The position numbers and the translations under genes are program-made. From the NCBI GenBank assembly GCA_024516155.1, contig JAJJXM010000016.1:186001-250000 (forward strand): a DNA stretch of 64,000 nt, in the 5' to 3' direction. Below, piece by piece: positions 9,208-21,789 of the stretch. The notes beneath the pieces were generated by a model, which was given only the letters and a program-made list of their open reading frames with translations, had not been told where the DNA came from and ran no database searches. The first letter of the stretch is position 1; each line of letters opens with the position of its first letter. The stretch is from Pyronema omphalodes (Eukaryota; Ascomycota; Pezizomycetes; Pezizales; Pyronemataceae).

Positions 9208-12200
9208 TGATATCTTGATATCTTACGCCTGTTGTCAGTGATCAGTGGTCAGTGGTCAGTGGTCACCCTTTAACGTATTCCTTATGCTGCTTTTCCTTCT
9301 CGTCTGTAAACTTAGAGGCCTGTTTGTGTTTACTCTTTTTCCACTCGCCTGTCTCCTCTCTCCTCACGGAAATGTTCTTCTACTTCGGAACTTGGTGTTG
9401 GTCTTCAATGCTACCATGTTGTTTTTTACTCCTTTTTGGCCCTTCTGTGTGTTCGCTCGTGTTGTTTCTTCTGAAGCTTTTAGGAATGGTTTATATTTCT
9501 CAGTTTGAAAATCTTTCGGTTATTTATGTACTTATGTATATATGTGTCTGTCTTTCATATGATGTAGATATGATCATATAATTACGCATGATGGATGATG
9601 GATGATGGATTGCAACTTGAGACTTGATTGTAATGTTACCTATATATATTGGGTTTGTCGTTTTCCAAGATCTTAGATACCTCATGATGCATATCTCCCG
9701 ATCACAGTTCACTGATACTGAGTAAAAACAAAAACAAAAACAAAAAAAAAATACCTCCCCGACATTTTCTGATAAGGAATGCCGACGTTGGAAAAAGTGG
9801 CTTATAGGGGGTTTCAGGGGATTAAAATACAGTCTATAAGCCTTTAACAAACAAACTGAAATATAGACCTTCAGTCATGCAATATCATCACTTTATGTAT
9901 AGGCCCATGCATGGGTTTATGTAATTTTGGTGAATTCTGTATGAGGGGATCTTTGTACTCTGTATCTTAATTTTGTGTCTTTCATTTCTATGGGATATAT
10001 ATACTGTAAACTCTTTTTTCTTTTCCCTGATGCTGGATATATGGATGGGGTTTAATAGGGGTTTAAACGTGGTCTGTGGAGGATGGAAATATAACCTGGA
10101 TTGTACTGTATAGACTCAGAATGCTTACTTGTAACTTGTAACTTATGAACCCAGGACCCAGAGTCAGAAGCCAGGCTGGTTGTGTCTGAATTCCTGAATT
10201 CCTGAATCCTTAATTAAGGCCCCAAAGCAGGAAAAGTTGAACACTATTTACAACTTACAACATACCGCAGCTTTGTTAACTCAGCCTAAGCATTCAGTAT
10301 AAAGTTTAATCATAGTAGACTCCGAAGCTCGGGAATCCCAGGTAACCCATCGGTACCCTACAGCGGCGAGCCGCGATATGATCCCGGGCCGGGAAATATT
10401 TTGCAATTCAGCCGTTGTGACACCATCTGTAGATACCACTTGCATAAATACTCGAGTGCATAGATCAACGGACGCTCCGTCCTGTAGCCGCATAATCTAC
10501 AATTCACCGGTTCGGCAGCTCCTACATGCATGCATAACCGCCGTTCGAACTTCCACTTCCCTTAAAGATAAAAAAAAAAAAAAAAAAAACGAAAAAACAA
10601 TCCCCTCAGATATCTATTTTTTGATCCACAGAGTGATAATATCTGCAGGTACAGTGTATCAAGTTACCAACTGCCGTATTTGTTTCATCTGTGAAGAAGT
10701 GTCGAAAAAAGAAAAGGTTGATCGATGATCGATTTTCGTTGTTTTTTGCAGTTGAGCCATGGTCATGGTTCTTTAATGTTCTCTGCTCTGGGCCGATATG
10801 AAGCTTATCCACCAATTCACCACCGCATCAGACATCAACCATCAAACATCGGTCGTCGATCCATCAGGAATCGATCCACAACTCTTTATTCATCAGCCTT
10901 TACTCTCCAGCCATCACTGAATATTCACTACACCTTTCCATCGAGGCTGAGTTTTTGTGCATACATATCCAAGTACATATGTAACCATAGCAGTTATTCC
11001 AATCTTCCAACACAGCCCACGTGGCTGAGCCGCTGAGTCCTTGCAAGCAAGCCCTTACACAGCTTCGCTTCCTCCAAAGCCAGCCTCGTGCCTGAAACCA
11101 GTGGTGCCGCGGAGTAAGCGGAGAAAGCGGGGAGAGCGGAGCACTGAAGTCCTAGCACCAGCACCATATGGTCTGCATCAACCATAGATGCGCTGCTGTG
11201 GCTGCCCGCAGTCCGGCGGTCAGGTCCGTTGCCGCATCATGAAAAGATGAGTTGCGGGGAAAAGTCTCGGCGGATTTGGTTGCTTAGTTTTGTTTGTTGG
11301 TTGCTGGTTGTTGGAAGGAACTGGAGCCTGGTATGTATGGATGTCTCATGTATGGTGCCATAAAAAGGTTTCTAGAATCCTTCCCCTCCAAGGGAATTCG
11401 AAGTCGCCGAATAGCCAAGGAGATCATCGCCATCACCGTCATGTGCACGTATGTATGGTGCTATGGTGCTATGTACCCCACACATGTCACAGACTCACAG
11501 CGGCCAACTCCTTCGAATCTCGATCACCGTTACACTGTTCAGGCGCATCTCCTATACTTGGCTGGCTGACGCGAGTTCTCAGTTAACGATGCCCCGCGCC
11601 GCTGATGGTTCTGTTCTCCCTTTCCACCATTAACCATCATCAGCCATCGCCGCCATATGAAACGGTTAAATCAAACGGATAAAAGTCCGTCGCATCGTCG
11701 CTTGTTCCCCGACCGATCCCAGACCAATCCAAGACCGGTCCAAAAGCTATCATAGCTAAGGTTCAAATAACCGGGATTTCGAGGATCTAGAACATGAGAT
11801 GAAACTCACAGACCAGCTTTGAACCTCAAAGGATGACCTAAGAGACAGTCTAACTGCTTAGCTGGAGTCTTTAGTTGGGTTAGCTTTGAAGCATGTCGCC
11901 GACGCTATGCTACTATGGTGGCAGGGGATACATGAGGGGACTATGGATAAGTTACGTTAGCTACAGACATAGATGGAGCAGCTAGTTACATACAGAAGCT
12001 CTGGGGTTATGCGGATTACGAAACATCGAATACCTCAAACAAACCACGAGACAGAATGAGATGAGCAAGCCATTGGGGTGTGGCTTATAACGTACATTAT
12101 TGGCGAATCGTAATACGGCGATGTTGTAACGGCAGATGATGATATCACGGGTTGCCTTGCATGTGTTAAAGATCTTCGGTGCCTCGGAGGTGGAAGTTTC

Positions 12201-15200
12201 AAAGATGGAGGTGGATGTCGAAGATTGGAGGTTATATAACAGACGTGCGAAGTGCGAAGTGCATTTCAGTCTACAGTCTGCAGTATACAGTCTGCGCAGA
12301 ATGGAGATGGAGATGGATATGGAAGTAGAAAAACGCGGCTATGTTGGATATCAAGCGCCGCTTACATACATACATGTAGCACCAGTCCTCCATCAACCGC
12401 GTGTGGCATTTATGAATTTTGAAATGTACATAAGAGACCTAAAGAGGAAGGGTTAAAAGGATATTTGAAGGCTACATATGTTGCCATGGCTTTAGAGACG
12501 GATTTGTATCTATGGTGCAATATCCACCTGCCATTTATTGGTTGATGCATATAAGATGATTCACAATCGATAAATCTCTATTTACGCGATCTGCGGCCCG
12601 TCGGAAGGCGATGCAAACGGTCGAGTGAGTGCGTCATGACGGAAGTTGGTTTTCATGACATGTGAATCCATGGCAACTTCATCGTCATCATGGGAGCTCA
12701 ACCCAACACCACAATAACCCAGCGCACATTTTGTAAAAAAGAAATTAAATAGGAAACCTATACACCGTCATTTATATAGGCTACGTAGATAACTTGTTAC
12801 TGCATCATATATTCCTGTAACACAAGCCTTACCTTTCCACCGTCCATAAATCATCCCATCATCACCTCATACCTCCGCGGAAATATAATCCCGCCGCATT
12901 ACATCACTATATCTCCCTAAAATATGTATATAGTCCCTCATACCTCAGCTACTACAACATACAGTACAGTCTACAGTACAGGCTATACCCCGCAATCTAT
13001 ATACCGGTACATAAGGCGAGACAACGCTTATACATAGACCATGCATAACAAAACCCTAACCTAACCTAACCGCTGATTTCGATTTTTGGTCGGCGATTAC
13101 AATCACAGCAACTAGGTGTTACAAGCACCAAGCTGCTGCAAGGTACGCCTGTACCACCAACTAGAGCATGTAACAAGCGAACGAGCCAGCGAACAAGCAC
13201 GCGGTGCAGAAAGATGCGGATGGGTAAGCTCCGGGGATTTGGAGTCAGAGATGAAGGCTAGAAGATCGATGGTTAGTTATGTATATACGAAGCTATGCGG
13301 ATGGAGGATACAAGACATAAGGTACAAGACATAAGATGCAGGACATAAGGCTGCTGATCTTTCTTTGTAGAAACTATGGATGGTCGATACTGCCTTATAA
13401 CGGACTGTATTAGATCACTCCACTCCACGGAGATGGGGTAGTGAGATTAAATCGTGCTACTATACGGCCTTGCTGATGTTTCTTTTTTCTTTTTTGCAAA
13501 ATAGGAATGATAATCTGGCAGCCAGGCTTCTGGAATAGATAATTCTATTGACACTGTCTAGACATGAAGTTCCATAGGAGACGACGATTGATCACCAGCC
13601 TTCGGGTTCCTGAGAAACACCTTCTGAAACACGGCGGGGGTACCCATAGAGCACCCGAGTCCATGTTGCTTGCGACGATACATATATACCTAGCACCAAA
13701 ACCTTAAACAAAAGAATGACTGAATATGGCGTTGTTAAGACGAAGGATCAGAACTGCGTACATATACGTGCAATATCAAGATACGGTGTTCAAAGTACGG
13801 CACTAAATAACCTGTGTAGTAGGAGGCTATATACCAGGCTGCGTAGAACTGCCGTTTTAGTGTAGATGCTGGGATAAAAGGGATTTACACCACCATACAT
13901 ACTCGGTCAAAAAGGCAGAATTGTTGATGACGTGACTGACGAGACTGACGTCGTCTTTTGTACCACCAACTTTGAACCACGATGTTTTTTTGTTGTAATT
14001 GAGACCTCGTGATGATTTTCGGATGCAGGCAGCGCAGGTGCTGAATCATGGTGTCCCTGTTGTCCAGGGCTTTGTAGCTTTGTATTCCTCTGTTGTTTCC
14101 ATGACTGAAAAGCTTTCCTTTCCGGTAGTGGTTGGGATTTACCCTTTGTGTAAGTATAGATAGACTAAACTTCATTAGATTCTTGCATAAAACTCAAACT
14201 GTATGTAGCCACTGCCGATCCGGAGTAGCCGCACCTTAAACTAGAGTGCAGTTCCGGACGTCAGTCGCTTCTTTCTATGGTGGCATAGTGAAGAGGGGTT
14301 TCGGTTGCTTAACGAGTTGAAAAGTTACAGTCTGTATCTCGTTCTCTATATGGTCTTCGGATATGCCCATGATGGGAATAATTGTAACTTGCTTTTCCAA
14401 CTTTCCAACGATGAGATATATGCAGCGGATATCGATAGTATGTACGACCACACTTCATATCTCCATAATAGATGGAATCGGAATTGTGCTCAGAGAAGTA
14501 TGTATAAAACCAGGTTAATCTATCTCTCCGTCGGCCTTAACCGACATGCAGAAAGTACACGAGTTTATGGTATCGATGCATGCGTGCGTAGGTTTCCACA
14601 ATGGTGTTTGCTCTCGATCCTGTGCCTAGAAAAACAGCTCGTGGCCTCTGCAGCTCGTACGTAATATGAAATGCAGTTTGAAAGGCGTGTGGTCAGTGCA
14701 CTTTGAAGCTCTTCTCCGATGGATTTCCTACATACCAACGGCCGTGCTTATTTTCTTCACCTCCGCCCTCTCGGATTTGTCTCCAATGATATTCATATGA
14801 CTGCCGTACAGCGTTTAGCTTCAGAGAAAATAGAAAAAAAAAATCTGAACTGTCTGCCATGTGGCCTGTCAGGTTTCACATTCCATTTTTCGATTTGCCT
14901 GCCAACCGGCCTTGCATGCATAAAGCCGAAAAATAAATATACATGTCAGAAATATCCGCTTTTTTAGCTTTGGGATGTGTCCGCAGGGATGGGGGCTAAA
15001 ACACAGGTCACCAGTGAAAAGATCCATGCACGCGAAGGGCAATCCCAAAAAGTAATTAGCATGGAAGACCAGACCACCACCAACGCCAAACTGAATATTA
15101 ACCCACAACGGCCGACCAAGAAGAAGGATGTTAAAATTCAACCTGTCCCGCCGAGGAACTCAGGACAGATTCTTTTTGCTCCAAAGGAAATTGTCAGTAC

Positions 15201-15474
15201 TTGCTGTCTATATCAGAATTCCGCGATTCGGTAGTAGACACCCGTCTATCGTTCACCTTCTACGCCACTCATTGCCTGTTAACTCGTCACATTGTCCAAC
15301 ACCTTGACGGCCCCCACATTATGTATTCAGAGGCAAAGGCTCTGAGACAAAAGATATCATAAATCAGTACGAGCGCCTGTTCAACCATTGTCACTCTCTT
15401 TGCGCCAAATTTCCCCGTTCGGACCGTTACCCCGCGTTCCCGTCCACTACTCTACCTCTGCCTCGACCGGAACG

Positions 15475-16773
15475 ATGCCAATCAACAATTCGCACATAAT
15501 GAGCCGCCTCCTCCCATTCAAACGGTTCGGTTATCAGCTCAAGTCGACGAAAACCGAGTCCTCGATGGAGCTAAACGATAATGTAGACGACACTCCCTCT
15601 CACAGGCGAGGCCTCTTCGACTCAGGCCGCACCCTCTCTACTCTGGGAAGATCTCGCACTCACTCATCCTCCAGCAAATCCAGCTTTACCGAATCCCTGA
15701 AATCTTTCGAAGACCTCTCCTCGCTCTCAATCAAGATTGAAAGCCCTCCTCTCGTCTTTTACGGACACCCCAAAGACTCCACTGGTGCTCTACTCTCCGG
15801 CCTAATAACACTCTATACCCCCTCGGATGTCGACTCAACATGGCAAACCCTCACCATTGTTCTTCGTGCAGAAACGCAAATCAAAAGACCGGTCTGTATA
15901 GGCTGTTCCGACTGTGCAAAGATCATCGACATAATCCACACCTGGACCTTCCGCGCCCCGATGGCGGGTACATTCACCCCCTTCTCCTGTCTCCTTCCGG
16001 GGCATCTTCCCGCCAGTACCAACAACTCCCTGATTCGCATAACCTACAGCCTTTATGCCACCGCTACCTCACCAACCGAAGAAATATCATATTCCCACCC
16101 CATAACAATTGAACGCTCCATCCTCCCCGGTCCCGATAAACACAGCGTCCGAATGTTTCCTCCCACAATCCTAAAAACCACCGTCACTTTGCCATCTGTC
16201 ATCTACCCCGGTTCCGACTTCCTCTTCGACGTAACCCTCGACGGGGTGGTAAACACCATCCGCAACACCCGATGGAAGCTCCGCAAAATCATCTGGCGAA
16301 TCGACGAGCACACACGTGCGATATCTCCCGCCTGCAAAACCCATTCTGCCAAGTTAGGCGGGGAAGGTAAGGGAGTATCACACGAAGACATACGAACCTT
16401 AGGATTCAACGAGTTACGAAAAGGATGGAAATCAGATTTCGACACAGCGGATGGACGGATTGAAATGGAGGTCCATGCAAGTATACCAGCTAGCAGTAAA
16501 GCAGCTACAGGAATGGTTACAGCAGCAGGGGCTGTGGTACAGCATGTTTTGGTCCTGGAAATGATTGTGCTGGAGGAACATAGACCGGGGCCTGGCAAAA
16601 TTGTTACCCCTACGGGTGCGGCTAGGGTGCTGAAAATGCAGGTTAGGTTACATGTTACGGGCAGAAGTGGACTTGGAATTGCGTGGGATATGGAAATGCC
16701 ACCGATGTATGGGGATATTCCGGAACCGCCGCCAGGCTATATGGTGGTGAAGAAGATGGAAGTTGAGACGTAG
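15475..16773 (+). CDS. Arrestin-fold (alpha-arrestin/ART-like) protein
   Basis: A single-exon ORF of 432 residues. The ATG at 15475 was chosen as the first in-frame methionine; the frame is open 29 codons further upstream but has no ATG there. Residues 1-75 are basic and Ser/Thr-rich. From about 80 the sequence has the beta-rich arrestin-N pattern (SIKIESPPLVFYG, GLITLYTP, FSCLLPGHLPAS, ITYSLYAT). Arrestin-C-like strands follow (TTVTLPSVIYPGSDFLFDVT) and run to about 400. Two PPxY motifs close the protein: PPMY at 409-412 and PPGY at 419-422. ARTs of this type recruit a Rsp5/Nedd4 HECT ligase through PPxY and direct endocytosis of plasma membrane transporters. The family is firm; the individual cargo cannot be read from sequence. 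The 3' flank (16.8-17.2 kb) is T-rich. Confidence 0.85.
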   Translation: MPINNSHIMSRLLPFKRFGYQLKSTKTESSMELNDNVDDTPSHRRGLFDSGRTLSTLGRSRTHSSSSKSSFTESLKSFEDLSSLSIKIESPPLVFYGHPKDSTGALLSGLITLYTPSDVDSTWQTLTIVLRAETQIKRPVCIGCSDCAKIIDIIHTWTFRAPMAGTFTPFSCLLPGHLPASTNNSLIRITYSLYATATSPTEEISYSHPITIERSILPGPDKHSVRMFPPTILKTTVTLPSVIYPGSDFLFDVTLDGVVNTIRNTRWKLRKIIWRIDEHTRAISPACKTHSAKLGGEGKGVSHEDIRTLGFNELRKGWKSDFDTADGRIEMEVHASIPASSKAATGMVTAAGAVVQHVLVLEMIVLEEHRPGPGKIVTPTGAARVLKMQVRLHVTGRSGLGIAWDMEMPPMYGDIPEPPPGYMVVKKMEVET

Positions 16774-17949
16774 ACGTAGGAGATTGTGGAGGTGGGATGG
16801 GATGGATAGTCTCTAGGTGGTGTGAGGACGTTCTTGCTTTGGGCCTTGGTACTTTCCTTTTTTATGCTTGTTGTTTTTTTTTTCTCAAGGCGGGCTTTGG
16901 GTTCAGCGGGAGTTGGAGAAGTGGTTGCACATTATTTTTACCTTGTTTATTTGTTTATTTGTTTCTTTGCGGGGAGTTTTTTCTTTTTTTTGTGAATATT
17001 TTTCTGGCGTTTCGGATGAGGAGTTTTTTTTCCTTTTTTTTTTGTCTTCTTTTTTTTTAGTCATGAATATATTTACGCCGTAACGGCCGACGATGAATTT
17101 CGGAGTATGGTTATCTTCGTTTTTTTTTTGTCTGTTTTTTTTATTTATATATCAGAATCTCATCGCGTTACTTCAGTTAATTTTGTGCCTTTGGAGTGAA
17201 ATTAGATTGTTATGTAAACTTTGTGATTTGTGTGGTTTATGTGGCATTTTATGAGGTTGTTTCTTGCTACTTCGTGGTCTTCTATTGACTATGGATTCTC
17301 ATTATCGCCTCATACTCCGTACTGTCTCCTCTTCACTTCTCTTCTCTTCGTCTCTCCAGCAGTATTAATAATGCTTCTACTCCTGCCTCAATTCCTCATC
17401 CCATTAATCCCCGTTAACGCCTCATCAAAACCCCTATCAAAACCCCCTGGATTCATTCCTAAAAAAGACAAATCAAGACCAAATTTCAATCAAACAAAAA
17501 ACAGATACTTCTCATTGCAAAATCTTGATTTTTAAATTTTTTATCTTCAATATGGTTTCACATTCAGATGATATGATGTGTAAATGTGTAAATTGTATGC
17601 TTCTAGACAGTTTTCGATGTGTTCTTTGGACAGCAGAATATGAATTCTTGTTCTTGTTTCGATTCATCGATTATCACTCGCATGCCAGGGTTGGCGGGTA
17701 CGCAAGATAAAACCATAAACCTCAAATTTACAAACTTGCATTACTAACGAAACGACATTCCACCATCGAAACACAGCCCGGCAATTTTTTGTGCATCATT
17801 AAACCGTTTGTCATGGGATATTCTGCATTTCCCGTATCAAGGCGTATGAATGATAGACTAATCGCAGTGAGGAAAGATGTATAAACAATGTAACTGCGAT
17901 GACGCGAATAGATTGTACATGCTATCAAATCGTCAGTTCATGGATACTT

Positions 17950-19366
17950 TAAATGCGAAGGTAGGAAGTAGAGATTATACAGACGATTGGGGAGACTTAC
18001 GTGTTGGTATTCAAGTTCTCCACGCCATCCTTGGGTGGTAGTTACAGTCTCACCCTGTGCGATGGTGAGGATACCGACATCCAAGATCAATGACTTTTTG
18101 CATTCTCCACTGCAGACGCTTACCGACGGTTGAAGTTGCGTCTGGACTCGGGATAGTGGAGGGGGTAGACACCACGTGATAAGAGGGAGTATCTGGTGTA
18201 TACGCTCTATAACCGTCGTAGCGAAAACAAGGTGTACATGCTGCTTTAGAGTCAGTTCATAGATTTTTCAAATACGCAGAGGGAAAGTGGAGACTATACA
18301 GGGACCTTGTAGAGACAGTCCTGATATCGATCTACATGACTAGGGGAAACTTACATGTTGGTGTGTCCAAGTCCCCCACGCCATTCTTGGACGATAGTTA
18401 CAGTCTCACCCTGTGCGATGATGGAGATACCAGCATCCGAGGTCGATAGTATTCCGCATACCCCACTTGCAACGTTCATTGAAGGTTGAAGTTGCGTCTG
18501 GGCCTCGGGATAGTGGAAGGGGAAGACACCACATGACAAGAGGGAGTATCTGGTGCCGGCTGCGGAACGGGTAATCATGATGATCGAACACGATGTACAT
18601 ACTATCGTATCGTTAGTTTATTGATGCTTTCATTATGGATGGAGCAAACTTTCAAAGACTATGTACATAGACAGTTGGGGAAACTTACGTGTTGGTGTGT
18701 CCAAGTCATCCACGCCATTCCTGAATGGCATTTACAGTTTCACCCTTGGTGATGATAGCATTCTGCATACCCACTTGCAAAGCTCATCGACGGTTGAAGT
18801 TGCGTCTGAACTTGGGATAGTGGAAGGGGCAGACACCACATGACAAGAGGGAGTATATGTCGCCGGCAGCGGCTATATATTCCCTCATCATAATGATCTA
18901 ACAACTAGGGCGATACTTGGAGATGAGCCGTGCAGTCGAACCGCTACGTCAGATCTATCAGCGGGCGGTGTATAATACATCAAAGAAGAGCTTCACTTAC
19001 GAGGTAAAGAACACGAAGCTTGTTCCAAACTGGCACTAACAGCTGCAATGGAGCAGGTGTCTGTGGGGTTGTGGGTTTGGTAGGGAGGACCGATCAGAGG
19101 CGAGTTGTAATGGATAAAAACCTCTTGCTGGGGAGACTTCGAGATACAAGCAGACACTCGAGTCTCGTGTTTTATCACCAGCGAGATGATCTCCATAGAT
19201 CACTGAAGGACTTTGGAGCTTTGTTCCGATGGTTTGATCGGGATGTAAATTGGAGTCGCTATGGTAGCGTTGAGGAGACGATGAGGTCATGCTATGGTTT
19301 TTTGTCAGCAACGCGTTTTCACGACTCATAGTAGCAGTTCCTTGTGGAAGGAGACTTACGCATTAT
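17950..19366 (-). pseudogene. Decayed multi-exon gene of unknown function, copy A
   Basis: Read on the minus strand, a leader unit (19.33 to 19.00 kb) encodes a conserved stretch ending PTDTCSIAAVSASLEQAS and then a GTAAGT donor. Three exon-like units follow, each ending in GTAAGT. The best-preserved unit (18578 to 18351) reads RYSLLSCGVFPFHYPE ... IAQGETVTIVQEWRG without a stop. The sister units at 18.0-18.2 and 18.7-18.9 kb need a frame change to read the same peptide, and one meets a stop. The repeated donor context and the peptide conservation among copies suggest ancestral coding exons; the frameshifts suggest decay. The family is not recognised. Cys, Thr and Ser residues and short beta-strand-like segments would fit a secreted protein, but no signal peptide was found. 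Confidence 0.45.
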
Positions 19367-19526
19367 GAAGCAATTTAAATTTTTAATGGTCGCTTAGTAT
19401 TAACGTCGGGACTTGTATGAGTTGAAGGACGATAGTTGATCGACGCGATTCACCAAGTGGTGTTGAGATTTCTGATTTAGATAGGCGTGAGAGGAGCAGG
19501 AGAAGAATAGAAACCTTCAGAGGGTG

Positions 19527-19540
19527 GCATATTTATAGTT
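19527..19540 (-). promoter_or_regulatory. Probable TATA box of duplicated copy A
   Basis: The minus strand reads AACTATAAATAT. It is embedded in a block also present upstream of copy C (TATA at 23013-23025). Conserved flanking DNA includes GTAAAACCGCCCCAA and TTTCATGAGATGATCAGC. Conservation of this non-coding block between diverged copies supports a promoter role; this is inference. Confidence 0.45.
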
Positions 19541-19783
19541 GGCAGGTAAAACCGCCCCAAAGAACATTTCATGAGATGATCAGCAGCGGCCTGGTCCGGA
19601 TCTTCACAGATGATCACTCAGCGTTGCATGTGACGTGGCGTAGTTGGCTTCGGCTACGAGGACGGGATATGGCTTTCCTTTCGTGCTGCATAGGCTCTTA
19701 AAGCTTCGGTCAAAGTATGATTAATAAATTAAGAAATAAATAAGACGTGGCGTAGTGATCAACTTTACATCATGTCCCAGTAA

Positions 19784-19802
19784 CCCCCCCCCCCCCCCCC
19801 CC
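19784..19802. repeat. Poly-C homopolymer, 19 nt
   Basis: An uninterrupted C run between the two duplication blocks. 19.8-20.55 kb otherwise holds AT-rich DNA partly matching 17.55-17.70 kb and no gene. Confidence 0.9.
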
Positions 19803-20779
19803 GCCAAATTCCCAAATTCATCTCGCGATCAAGGCCAATTAAGATGACTTCAGCAATTGAAAAAAACAAAACATATTCCTGTCATGACAAAGGCTTTGAT
19901 GTTCAATCTTCAATCTGGTATTGCTACAACATGGACTTGAGAACCTTGCGACAGTTCTCGATGAGGTTCTTATCCGATAATTCTTTGAACAGCAAAAGTG
20001 GAATAGAATTAGGGCGCATCAGATCATGTATTCTTGTTCCTGTCCCTAATAATCACTCACGTGTTTGGTGGTTAGCGGAAGACATCTGGCAAGTTTGAAA
20101 ATTGGTTGCGAGATTTTAAAATTTATCTTTATTGGCTTTCGGAATATCGTGATTTTCATGACTTGGCGTACTGTATGGAAAAGTAGTTATAAGAATGTGA
20201 TGACATTAAAAGTGCATATCTTTCAGGCTGAGAAATAAAGGCATTAGGCTCCAAGATTTGCTGGCTTTGGTTTTACAAAGGCAAGGAATTCCATTTCATT
20301 GGAAGAGTTTTTGTTATATGGTATTACAGTGGTTCTATTTTATCCTACTTCACTTAATTGAATTGCTGAGGATCATGATACACGTTATGAGGAAAAAGCG
20401 ATTGGAAATCATCAAATAGCTTTCCATGTCAACATAATCACCCCGACAAAAAGCCATGGCTGTACCAATTTGCCTTCCCCGCATAGGCCTTAGAGGCCTC
20501 ATTCGAATGTATGATTTAAATAAATAAATAAAAAAAGCCATCAGCCTTAAATTTAAACCTCTTATTACTCAAACGTATTCCTCCGTTGAAACCCCACCCC
20601 ACAACTTTCTATGCATCACTGAACCGTTTTGTTATGGCCTTTACTTCATTTCCTGTCTCGGTCCATATCAATAGCTTTCTAGCGTTCCTTAATACAGATG
20701 TATGTATACGTATAACCTATAACCATCATGACGCAGACAAGATGTACATACTATTGCTTCATTAGCTTCTCGATTACTT

Positions 20780-21780
20780 GGTAACTACGGAGATAGAAAG
20801 CGGAGATCATGTAGAGAATATGTAGAGACGGTCCTCATATCTATCAACAGGTGGGAAAACTTACGCATTTGTGTATCCCAGTCCTCAAAGTCCTCCACGC
20901 TATATTGACAGCAGTAACAGTCTCGTGTTTTGCGAGGATGAGGATACCACCATCCAAGGTAGATAGTATTCTGCATTCCCCACTTGAAACATTTATCGTC
21001 GATTGAAGTTGCGTCTGGACTCAGGATAGTGGAGGGGGTAGACCCCCCATGACAAGAGGGAGTATCTGGTATACACACCCTACAACCATAATGACATAAA
21101 TAAGGAAATGTATAACATAGTACTATTATTTCGTCAGCTTATTGATTCTTGCACTGTGCAGGAAGAAAGCAGACCATGTAAAGGTACTTTTCATATCAGC
21201 GGATAAAGAAGAAGAACTTGTGTCGCCGTGTGGCCAAGTCTTCCACGCCATCCGTTTACGTGCTTACAGTTACGCCCTTAGTGGAGACGGCGTTCTGTAT
21301 GGTACCCCATTCGAGACGCTTATATACCAACGTCCTCCTGCCAGTTGACCCCCGGTTTAGGGTGGCGGAAAGTGTAGACACCGCCTGAAAAAAGGGAGGA
21401 TCTGTTACCAGTGACGGCAGTGGAACGGGTAATCATGATGAACAGACCAATGGGACGGTACTTCGAGATGAGGCGTGCAGCCGATCCACTATGTGCCGTT
21501 TTGTTAACTGGGGACGACATGTATACAGAGAAGAGCTGGACTTACGAGGCAAACACGACAAAGCATATTCCAAGCGGGTCCCAACCGCTGAAACGGAGCA
21601 GGTGGTTGTGGGTTTTTTGGGTTTGGTGGGGGGGAGCAGTCAAAGGCTAGTTGTAATGGATGCCAACACAGCTGATAAGAACCTCTTGCCGGGGAAACTT
21701 TGTGATACGAGCATCGCAGTTGGATATGGTCTGGTATTGCCAACGAGATAATCTCCGGAGGTCGCTAAATGACTTCGGAG
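20780..21780 (-). pseudogene. Decayed multi-exon gene, copy B
   Basis: The leader-like unit at 21.78-21.53 kb (minus strand) keeps the TTCSVSAVG ... EYALSCLPR stretch before GTAAGT. Exon-like units lie at 21.43-21.22 and 21.08-20.86 kb. The latter keeps an open frame of about 98 codons in a frame different from that used in copy A. Frames between units do not join cleanly. Probably a pseudogene. Confidence 0.4.
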
Positions 21781-21789
21781 TCTTGTTCT

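Larger units (their letters stand above)
6292..15474. other. Gene-poor intergenic region, about 9 kb
   Basis: No gene could be supported on either strand. 6.3-9.3 kb is dominated by short tandem repeats, listed separately where long. 9.3-10.0 kb is T-rich with hydrophobic but start-poor frames. From 10.2 to 15.4 kb there is unique-looking, moderately AT-rich DNA with only short open frames (up to about 119 codons) lacking splice logic or recognisable motifs. A poly-A run lies near 10570-10590. The last few hundred bases are presumably the promoter of the arrestin gene. Confidence 0.6.
17550..19745. repeat. Segmental duplication, left block
   Basis: This block is collinear with 19.9-23.25 kb. 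Matching landmarks are a 3' block at 17.72-17.87 kb (mate 20.55-20.70), exon-like units at 17.99-18.23, 18.35-18.58 and 18.68-18.90, a leader-exon-like unit at 19.00-19.33, and a promoter-like block at 19.36-19.74 (mate 22.82-23.24). The flank at 17.55-17.70 also matches 19.93-20.07 kb (ACAGTTTTCGATG versus ACAGTTCTCGATG, then TATCACTCGCATG versus AATCACTCACGTG). The copies have diverged through many substitutions and small indels. Confidence 0.75.

Noticed and set aside
9245..9581. Overlapping hydrophobic ORFs after the ACATCAT array
   Set aside because: Two frames are open over the same T-rich DNA, which indicates composition rather than coding.
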